64,000 nt of DNA. Source: Streptomyces dengpaensis (GTDB lineage Bacteria; Actinomycetota; Actinomycetes; Streptomycetales; Streptomycetaceae). The notes beneath the pieces are model-generated. The model was not told the DNA's origin. It saw only the letters and a list, made by a program, of their open reading frames with translations, and did not search any database. Below, one piece after another: positions 21,116 to 28,232 of this stretch (position 1 is its first letter; each line of letters begins with the position of its first letter). A program made the position numbers and the translations under genes. The stretch is from contig NZ_CP026652.1 in assembly GCF_002946835.1 (NCBI RefSeq), forward strand, positions 8,370,001 to 8,434,000. Direction: 5' to 3'.

Positions 21116-22099
21116 ATGATCACAGTGCGAGGTCTCGCCCGGCAGTTCGCCCTACGCGGGCGGACCGTCGACGCGGTGAAGGGCATCGACTTCGACGTGG
21201 CTGCCGGGGAACTGGTCGGGTTCCTCGGCCCTAACGGGGCTGGCAAGACCACAACCCTGCGGATGCTGACCACCTTGCTGCGACCCACCCGCGGCTCGGG
21301 CACTGTGGCCGGCTGCGATCTGCTGACGGACCCACAGGGGGTTCGGCGCAGGATCGGTTATGTGGCGCAGGGCGGTTCCACCTGGCCGGAGTCCAAGGTC
21401 GCAGAGGAGATCGAGCTGCAAGCCCGGCTCTACGGCCTGTCGCGGGCCGAGGCCAGGCGGCGCGGGACGTTACTGGCGGAGCGGCTCGACCTTTCTGGCC
21501 TGGACCAGCGCCCTGCCAAGACGCTCTCCGGCGGCCAGCGACGTCGGCTCGACATTGTGCTCGGGCTGGTGCACGAGCCCGAGCTGGTGTTCCTGGACGA
21601 GCCCACCTCGGGACTGGATCCGCAGAGCCGGGCCAACCTGTGGGACCACGTCCGCCGGATGCGCGCCGAGCAGGGCATGACCGTCTTCCTCACCACCCAT
21701 TACCTCGACGAGGCCGATGCCCTCTGCGACCGGATCCTGGTGACGGACGACGGCACGATCGTCGCCGAAGGGACCCCGGATGAGCTCAAGGCCCGCGTTG
21801 CAGGTGATTCGATCACAGTCGACGTCGCCGACCAGGCCGCCGAGGCCGCCGAAGTGGCACGCCGACTGCCCGGCGCGCACGAGGTGACTGTCGTTGCTGA
21901 CACCGTGCGGTTCAGGGTTTCCCGTGGTGACGCCGTCCTGGCCGACCTGCTGCGCGCCCTGGACAGTCATCGGATCACCATGACCTCGGTCAAGGTGAAC
22001 CGGCCCACCCTCGACGACGTGTTCCTCAGCCTGACGGGGCGCTCCCTGCGCGACGGCGAGGCGGCGACCCCGGCCATGGAGGCCACTCATGCTGCGTGA
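21116..22099 (+). CDS. DrrA-like ABC exporter ATPase (antibiotic self-resistance)
   Basis: A 327-residue nucleotide-binding subunit. Walker A GPNGAGKTTTLRML (~38-51), Q-loop region, signature LSGGQRRRLDI, Walker B LVFLDEPTSGLD and the switch histidine LTTHYLDEAD are intact. The C-terminal ~80 residues match the DrrA/daunorubicin-resistance extension. ATG 21116 follows GAAGGA. The permease gene overlaps its last 11 bases, so the pair is translationally coupled. In actinomycin clusters the equivalent genes (acmrA/B) lie beside a UvrA-like protein, as here. Role: drug efflux. Confidence 0.93.
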   Translation: MITVRGLARQFALRGRTVDAVKGIDFDVAAGELVGFLGPNGAGKTTTLRMLTTLLRPTRGSGTVAGCDLLTDPQGVRRRIGYVAQGGSTWPESKVAEEIELQARLYGLSRAEARRRGTLLAERLDLSGLDQRPAKTLSGGQRRRLDIVLGLVHEPELVFLDEPTSGLDPQSRANLWDHVRRMRAEQGMTVFLTTHYLDEADALCDRILVTDDGTIVAEGTPDELKARVAGDSITVDVADQAAEAAEVARRLPGAHEVTVVADTVRFRVSRGDAVLADLLRALDSHRITMTSVKVNRPTLDDVFLSLTGRSLRDGEAATPAMEATHAA

Positions 22100-22856
22100 C
22101 ACCTGGCTGATCTTCCTCAGGGACATGAAGCTGTGCCTGCGCAATCCCACCTGGCTGATCATCGGGATCATGCAGCCGTTGTTGTATCTGTTCCTCTTCG
22201 GACCGCTCATGGTGACGGTGGTCGACCACACCCCCGGCTTCCCGTCCGGCAACGCCTGGGCTGTGCTCACGCCGGCGCTCATCGTGCAGACGGCACTGTT
22301 CAGTGGCTCGTTCGCCGGGGTCGGGCTGCTCACCGAGTACCGGGTCGGCGTGGTCGACCGCTTTCGCGGCACCCCGGCCAGCAGGTCCGCACTGCTGTTC
22401 GGCAAGGTCCTGGCCCAGGCCGTTCAAGCCACCGCGCAGTCTGCGCTGATCGTGCTCGTGACGCTGCTCGTCTTCGACCTGAACGCGCCGGCGTTCGGCA
22501 TGCTGCTGAGCCTCGCGATCGCTGCGGTGCTGGCCATCACGCTGTCCTCGGGATCGTACGCACTGGCGATGGTCCTCAAGAGCGAGGCCGTGTTTCCCTC
22601 GCTGATGAACGCCGTGCTCCTGCCATTGCTCCTGCTGTCCGGTGTGCTGCTGCCGGTCACCGAGCAACTGGCCCCCGGTTGGCTCTACAACCTGGCTCGG
22701 ATCAACCCTCTGACTCACGTGGTCGACGCCGAACGTGCCGCGTTCCGGGGGGACTTGAGCTCGACGGGACTGCTGACGGGATCCCTCGTCCTGTTGTCCA
22801 TGGCCGGGTTGGCCCTTCTATGGGGCACGCGGACTTTCCAGAAGGAGAATGCCTGA
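22089..22856 (+). CDS. DrrB-like ABC-2 type exporter permease
   Basis: A 255-residue integral membrane protein with about six hydrophobic segments and the ABC-2 conserved loop in the ALLFGKVLAQAVQATAQS region and LLPVTEQLAPGWLYNLARINPLTHVVDAERA near the C terminus, typical of DrrB/ABC-2 antibiotic permeases. It starts inside the ATPase gene and is followed after about 70 bp by the UvrA-like gene. It forms the membrane half of the self-resistance exporter. Confidence 0.92.
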   Translation: MLRDTWLIFLRDMKLCLRNPTWLIIGIMQPLLYLFLFGPLMVTVVDHTPGFPSGNAWAVLTPALIVQTALFSGSFAGVGLLTEYRVGVVDRFRGTPASRSALLFGKVLAQAVQATAQSALIVLVTLLVFDLNAPAFGMLLSLAIAAVLAITLSSGSYALAMVLKSEAVFPSLMNAVLLPLLLLSGVLLPVTEQLAPGWLYNLARINPLTHVVDAERAAFRGDLSSTGLLTGSLVLLSMAGLALLWGTRTFQKENA

Positions 22857-22929
22857 CAGCGGCATCTCCCTGCCTGACCACGACCGGGGCTCTCCGGAGA
22901 GCCTCACCCGTACCATCCGAGGAGCACAT

Positions 22930-23832
22930 GTGAGTACCGACGCCATCAAGGTGACCGGTGCGCGGGAGAACAACCTCAAGAACGTCTCGGTGCAGATCCC
23001 GAAACGGAGCCTGACGGTCTTCACGGGCGTCTCCGGCTCGGGCAAGTCCTCCCTGGTGTTCGACACCATCGCTGCCGAGGCTCAGCGCCAGCTCAACGAG
23101 ACCTTCACCGCCTTCGTCCGCAATTTCCTGCCTGACCATGGCCGTCCGGACATGGACGCCATCGAGGACATCTCCGCCGCGGTCGTCATCGACCAGAAAC
23201 GCCTGGGCGGCAACCCACGCTCCACAGTGGGCACCATCACGGACATCAACCCGCTGCTGCGGCTGCTGTTCTCACGCGCAGGTGACCCCGTCGGCCTGCC
23301 GCCCAGCGCCTTCTCGTTCAACGACCCCCAAGGCATGTGCCCGACCTGTGAGGGCCTGGGCAGGGTCGTGGAACTCGACCTCGACGTATTCGTCGACCGC
23401 ACCAAATCCCTCAACCAGGGCGCGCTGCTGCACCCCGACTTCTCCACAGACAGCTGGTACTGGCTGAGTTACGTGAAGTCCGGCTTCTTCGACAACGACA
23501 AGCCGTTGGCTGACTTCACCGAGCAAGAGTGGAGTCTGCTGCTGCGCGGAGAGATGCCACAGAAGCTCCGGCTGGTCTGGCAGGGCAACACACTGAACGT
23601 CAAGTACGAGGGTCTGGCAGCCAAGTTCACCAGGCTCTACATCAAGAAGGAGGACATGTCCGAGCGCAACCGCCAGGTCTTCCAACGGTTTGTATGCTCG
23701 GCTCCCTGCCCAGACTGCGCAGGCACCCGCCTCGCGCCCGCCGCCCGTGCCAGCCGGATCGCCGGCCACAACATCGCGGACCTCACCTCTATGGAGGCCG
23801 AACGCCTGGGTGTGGTCCTGGCGGGGTTAGTA
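22930..23832 (+). pseudogene. UvrA-like (DrrC-type) self-resistance gene, 5' part, split by IS110
   Basis: The first ~301 codons of a DrrC/AcmrC-type UvrA paralogue, an ABC-type DNA-binding ATPase lacking the full UvrA insertions and associated with resistance to DNA-intercalating antibiotics. GTG 22930 has GGAG five bases upstream. Walker A GVSGSGKSSLVFDT and zinc-type CPTCEGLG and CPDCAGTR pairs are present. The frame continues as VVLAGLV then runs into the IS110 left end and stops at 23868. The remainder is at 25364-26731. Without the 1534-bp insert the gene would encode about 755 residues, a normal DrrC length. Confidence 0.9.
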
Positions 23833-24069
23833 ATCCGAAGCCCTGACGGGCACACCCCGACGGGGTGAAAATCTGGGTGGGGGCGTCCGGCTGACGTCGT
23901 CTGGACTTGGCGTGTTCCGAGCCCGCGGGTTAGTAGGACGCTGGGATCCCCTTCGACAGGCACTCGGAACTGTTGCCTCGCGCACGTGTATCAGACTCTT
24001 CAGCCTGCTGGGCTCCCGCTGGACGTCCCCGCCGTCAGCGGGAGTTCGGCACGCGGAGGGGGATGAGGC
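23833..24069 (+). ncRNA. Putative IS110 bridge RNA
   Basis: Noncoding left end of the IS110 element. An 8-bp stem (23914-23921 with 23963-23970) closes a loop that contains GGGTTAGTA at 23927-23935. This is identical to the nine bases of target plus core at the left junction (23824-23832), as expected for a left target guide. GACAGGCAC on the loop's 3' side (ending at 23963) pairs partly with the right target strand. A second hairpin with CTCCCGCTG/CAGCGGGAG arms follows near 24020-24046 and could belong to the donor loop. Family knowledge: IS110 recombinases use such RNAs. RNA ends are not defined. Confidence 0.65.
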
Positions 24070-25341
24070 ATGGAGGTCGTTCACGAGCGGTGCGCCGCCG
24101 TCGACATCAGCAAGGCGGATGCAAAGGTCTGCATCCGGGTGCCGGGCCAGGGTCGTCGCCGGCGCAAGGAGACCCGGACGTTCACCACGATGACCCGCGA
24201 CCTGCTGGCGATGCGGGACTGGCTGCTGTCCGAGGGCATCACCGTGGTAGGCATGGAGGCCACCGGCGACTACTGGAAGCCGATCTTCTACGTCCTGGAG
24301 CACGACGTCGAGTGCTGGCTGCTCAACGCCCGCCACATCAAGGCCGTCCCCGGCCGCAAGACCGATGTCAAGGACGCCGAGTGGCTGTGCGAGCTGGTCG
24401 AGCACGGCCTGGTCCGGCCCAGCTTCGTGCCGCCCGAGCCGATCCGGCAACTGCGTGACCTGACCCGCTACCGCACCGATGTGGTCCAGGAGCGCACCCG
24501 CGAGGCCCAGCGGCTGGAAAAGTTCCTGGAGGACGCGGGGATCAAGCTGTCCGTGGTGGTCTCGGACATGCTGGGCAAGTCTGCCCGGGCGATGCTGGAG
24601 GCCCTGATCGCCGGCGAGCGCGACCCACGGGTGCTGTCCGCACTGGCGCTCGGCCCGATGCGCGGCAAGATACCGGTCCTGACCGAGGCCCTCACCGGCC
24701 GGTTCACCGACCACCACGCCTTCGTCGTGCGCACCATGCTGGACCGCATCGACGCTGCGAACGCGACTGAGGAGCGGATCAGCACCGAGATCGCCCAGCG
24801 GCTGGAACAGCATGAGGCCCCCGACGGCCGCTCGTTTCGGCAGCTGATCGACCTGCTGGTCACTGTCCCCGGCGTCGGGACCCGAGCCGCCGAGGTGATC
24901 CTGGCGGAGATCGGCGCGGACATGTCCCGCTTCCCCAGCGCCGGTCACCTGGCCTCGTGGGCGGGGGTCTGCCCCGGCAACAACGAGTCCGGTGGCAGGC
25001 GCATGTCCGGCCGGACCCGCCACGGCGACCGCTACCTCAAAGCAGTCCTCGGCCAGGCAGCCTCCAGCGCGGGCCGGTCCAAAGGCACCTACCTCGCCTC
25101 CCGCTTCAAACGCATCGCCGCCCGACGGGGCAAGAAGCGGGCGCTGGTCGCCGTCGGGCACTCGATCCTGGTCTCGGCCTGGCACATGCTCACCCACGAT
25201 GTCGTCTACCACGACCTCGGCCCCGACTACTTCCTTGAACGCCTCGGCAGTGACGGCCGCGCCCGCAAGACCCGACGCCTGGTCGGCCAACTCAACGAAC
25301 TGGGCTACCAAGTGGTCCTCCAATCAGCAGACACGGCCTGA
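24070..25341 (+). CDS. IS110-family recombinase (transposase)
   Basis: A 423-residue DEDD recombinase. The N-terminal RuvC-like domain shows VDISKADAKVCIRV (D), GMEATGDYW (E) and KTDVKDAEWLCELV (DxxxD). The C-terminal IS116/IS110/IS902 domain shows VPGVGTRAAEVILAEIG, SWAGVCPGNNESGG and LGQAASSAGRSKGTY with the likely serine. ATG 24070 follows GGAGGGG. The gene is full length with no lesion, so the element may still be active. Confidence 0.95.
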   Translation: MEVVHERCAAVDISKADAKVCIRVPGQGRRRRKETRTFTTMTRDLLAMRDWLLSEGITVVGMEATGDYWKPIFYVLEHDVECWLLNARHIKAVPGRKTDVKDAEWLCELVEHGLVRPSFVPPEPIRQLRDLTRYRTDVVQERTREAQRLEKFLEDAGIKLSVVVSDMLGKSARAMLEALIAGERDPRVLSALALGPMRGKIPVLTEALTGRFTDHHAFVVRTMLDRIDAANATEERISTEIAQRLEQHEAPDGRSFRQLIDLLVTVPGVGTRAAEVILAEIGADMSRFPSAGHLASWAGVCPGNNESGGRRMSGRTRHGDRYLKAVLGQAASSAGRSKGTYLASRFKRIAARRGKKRALVAVGHSILVSAWHMLTHDVVYHDLGPDYFLERLGSDGRARKTRRLVGQLNELGYQVVLQSADTA

Positions 25342-25363
25342 GCTGCGAAGGGGGTGGATTTTC

Positions 25364-26731
25364 GTATCAGTCATGCCCCACGTGAAACCGGTCCTGGACG
25401 ACCTGGTCTCCCGTCTTCGGCACCTGGTCGACATCGGTCTCGGTTACCTGAGCCTGGACCGGGAGACTCGAACGCTTTCGGGCGGAGAGTCGCAGCGGAT
25501 CAAGATGGTCCGCCATCTGTCCAGCAGTCTGACGGAGATGCTGTACGTCTTCGACGAACCGAGCGTTGGTCTGCACGCACGCGACGTGCACCGGCTCAAG
25601 GAACTCCTGCTCGAACTGCGGGACAAGGGCAACACGGTGCTGGTGGTTGAGCACGACCCGGACATCGTGGCCATCGCAGACCATGTGGTCGACATGGGCC
25701 CGAAGGCCGGGACGCTGGGTGGCGAAGTGGTCTTCGAGGGGAGTTTCACCGGCCTTGTCGAGGCCGACACCCTTACCGGCCGCCACCTTCGGCACCGCCT
25801 ACCAGTGAAGGCCGAGCCCCGCCGCCCAACCGGGGCGCTCACCGTCACCGACGCGAATAGCCACAACCTCAGTGACGTCACGGTCGACTTCCCTACCGGC
25901 GTCCTGACCGTGGTCACCGGAGTGGCCGGATCGGGGAAGAGTTCTCTGGTCAACGACGAGTTCCTGAGCCGACATCCAGACGCGATCGTGATCGACCAGT
26001 CCTCGGTGACGGGCAGTCGGCGGTCCAACACCGCCACCTACACCGGGCTGCTGGACCCGATCCGCAAGCTGTTCGCCAAGGCCAACAGGGTCAGTGCGTC
26101 GCTGTTCAGCGCGAACTCCAAGGGCGCCTGCCCGAACTGCCAAGGGCTCGGTGTGCTCTACACCGACCTCGCGTTCATGGAGACGCTGAAGTCCGTTTGC
26201 GAGGTCTGCCAGGGCCGTCGCTTCTCCGACGATGTCCTCGGCTACCGGCTGCGCGGCCGGTCGATCAGCGACGTACTGGCAATGACGGCGGCCGAGGCGG
26301 CGGACTTCTTCACTGAGCCCAAGCTCCGCCAGATACTGCACGCACTGAACGAGGTGGGCCTGGACTACGTGGGTCTTGGCCAGCCGCTCAGCACCCTGTC
26401 CGGCGGCGAGTGCCAGCGCCTCAAGCTCGCGGCCGACCTGCACCGCGTCGGCAGCGTCTACTTGATGGACGAGCCCACCACCGGACTGCACATGTCCGAC
26501 ACCCAGCGCCTCCTCGGCATCGTCGAGCGCATCGTCGACCAGGGCAACACCGTGATCGTCATCGAGCACAACCTCGATATCGTCAAGAGCGCCGACTGGA
26601 TCATCGACCTCGGCCCAGAGGGCGGCAGTGGCGGTGGGAGGATCCTGTTCGAGGGAACCCCGGCCGAACTCCTGAAGGCCACCGGCTCTCACACCGCCGA
26701 GTTTCTCCGCCGGGACCTTTCGGGCGTCTGA
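25364..26731 (+). pseudogene. UvrA-like (DrrC-type) self-resistance gene, 3' part, split by IS110
   Basis: The remaining ~455 codons of the interrupted gene, in a different frame from the 5' part (offset 1534, one base more than a multiple of three). Contents: first ABC signature LSGGESQRIKMVRHL, Walker B YVFDEPSVGLH, second Walker A GVAGSGKSSLVND, zinc-type CPNCQGLG and CEVCQGRR, second signature LSGGECQRLKL and Walker B YLMDEPTTGLH. The domain order is complete when joined to the 5' part. A fragment starting at an internal codon could be made but would lack the first Walker A. Confidence 0.9.
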
Positions 26732-27064
26732 CGCATCCGTGCATGACCGCTCGTCGCCGCGCCTCGGCGGTGCGGGCCGGTACCGCGGATGCCGGGAGTC
26801 CTGGGGGCTCACCACTGTCGCGCGGTGGGGTCGTCGACTCCGCCGTCGGCCGGGAGATGGCCGTGTTGCTGATACGGCATGTCATCGGGGTGCCGCTCGA
26901 GCCGGGTACGCCGCCACGCCGTGTCGAAAGAGACGTTGCCGTTGCTGGTCCGTGTCAGCCGCCATGCACGCCAGCTCGTCCGTGACGAGAGCAGCCATCG
27001 CAGCATGGACGTGCTCACCGAACCACCGTGCCCTCGCCCAGCGGACGGATGTCCGCTGCGCTCC
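26732..27064. other. Intergenic stretch after the cluster, no supported gene
   Basis: Short overlapping frames in both directions, none with recognisable domains or a good ribosome site. It probably marks the right border of the actinomycin cluster, followed by remnants. Confidence 0.5.
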
Positions 27065-27409
27065 TCACGGTTTACCCACCGGATCTGCCGCGACATGCTC
27101 GTTGAACAGGGCCTGTGCTTTCGCGGCGTGGTGTGGTCGCTGAGCGCTGTCCATGCCGGCGGCCAGGAGGGTGTACAGCATTCGTTTCTGGGACGGGTCG
27201 GGGAAGCTGGCGAGGAACTCGCGCAGCACTTCGACGGCTTCGTGTTCGACGGTGCGCTCGGCTTCGGGGCGGTGCTGGGCGAACACCTCTGCGACCGTGG
27301 TCACTTTGTCGGTAAGCGCGGGAAATTGGGACCAGTCGGCGTTTTCCTGCTCGACCCATCGCACCAACACGCTTCCTGACCGTCGCCGCCGAGTCGGACT
27401 CGCCGACAT
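27065..27409 (-). CDS. Hypothetical protein, possibly a truncated fragment
   Basis: A helical, protein-like sequence (LVRWVEQENADWSQFP... VFAQHRPEAERTVEHEAVEVLREFLASFPDP) that I do not recognise. The 5' end abuts the CYP102 remnant on the opposite strand and the first residues are arginine-rich low-quality sequence, so the true start may be lost. The ATG at 27409 is a guess; a GTG near 27372 is as good. Composition and codon use are coding-like from about 27370 to the stop. Confidence 0.4.
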   Translation of the reverse strand: MSASPTRRRRSGSVLVRWVEQENADWSQFPALTDKVTTVAEVFAQHRPEAERTVEHEAVEVLREFLASFPDPSQKRMLYTLLAAGMDSAQRPHHAAKAQALFNEHVAADPVGKP

Positions 27410-27471
27410 CATCGAGCGACGGTGTCGCTGTGTGCCCGGCGCCAAAGGCCCTCGGCCGGATCGGCGTCGCG

Positions 27472-28187
27472 GAAGGCAACGCGGTCCACCCGTCCGATGG
27501 CACCACCCTGGACCGGGAGAACATCCGCCACCAGGTGATCACCTTCCTCATCGCCGGGCACGAGACCACTTGCGGCACCTTGGCCTTCGCTCTCTACCAT
27601 CTGGCCAAGCACCCGGTGGCCTTGCGGCTGGTGCAGCGGGAGGTGGACGAGCTGTGGGGGGACACCCCTGATCCGGAGCCCACCTTCGAAGACGTGGGCC
27701 GCCTGCGGCTGACCCGTCAGGTGCTCAACGAGACGCTGCGGCTGTGGCCGGCGGCACCCGGCTTCGGGCGGCAGGCCTGCCAGGACACCGTTCTCGGTGG
27801 ACGGATCGCGCTGCGCGCCGGTCAGGGCGTCCGCATCATCACCCCGATGCTGCACCGCGACCCGGCGTGGGGCGACAACCCGGAGGCCTTCGATCCCTTC
27901 CGCTTCTCCCCGGAGGCCAAAGCGGCACGCTCCCCGCACGCGTTCAAGCCACTACGGCACCTGCCGCGACGTCGCCGCCCGGCTCGGCGACGCCGCCGCC
28001 GAACTCGGCTGCGACACCGCCATCGCCCCGCTCGACGCGTACGCCGGGGGCCTGCCCACCGACCGGCCCGTGGTGATCGCCGCCGCCTCCTACAACGGTC
28101 AGCCGACCGACGCCGCCGCCGCGTTCGTCGACTGGCTTAAGAACGCAGCCCCGGGCGCCGCCGACGGAGTCACCTACGCCGTCCGTG
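27472..28187 (+). pseudogene. CYP102-type P450-reductase fusion, gutted remnant
   Basis: A piece of a self-sufficient fatty-acid hydroxylase (P450 BM3 family). It runs from ENIRHQVITFLIAGHETT (I helix) through LNETLRLWPAAPGF (K helix) to SPHAFKP, the residues just before the heme-cysteine loop. There the sequence jumps, out of frame, to YGTCRDVAARLGDAAAELGCDT...AAASYNGQP...FVDWLKNA, which is the FMN-binding flavodoxin domain. The heme ligand, inter-domain linker and first flavodoxin strand are deleted near 27957. The N terminus and the rest of the reductase are also missing. Not functional. Confidence 0.88.
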
Positions 28188-28232
28188 GGTTTGTTGTGGG
28201 TCTTTGGCGCGTGTGTGCTTGGGGGGTTGGTG

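Larger units (their letters stand above)
23830..25363 (+). mobile_element. IS110-family insertion sequence (1534 bp)
   Basis: Single DEDD recombinase gene with a 237-bp noncoding left end and a very short right end, the IS110-group layout. Both junctions carry GTA (23830-23832 and 25364-25366). Excising one unit joins the UvrA-like frame perfectly, which fixes the boundaries to within the 3-base core. No terminal inverted repeats are evident, as is usual for the family. Confidence 0.88.

Noticed and set aside
23988..23994. GTATCAG inside the IS110 left end matching the right target flank
   Set aside because: Same sense as the target, whereas a right target guide should be complementary; seven bases could be chance.
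26743..26985. Small plus-strand frame after the UvrA-like gene
   Set aside because: Proline/arginine-rich with no ribosome site or recognisable family.
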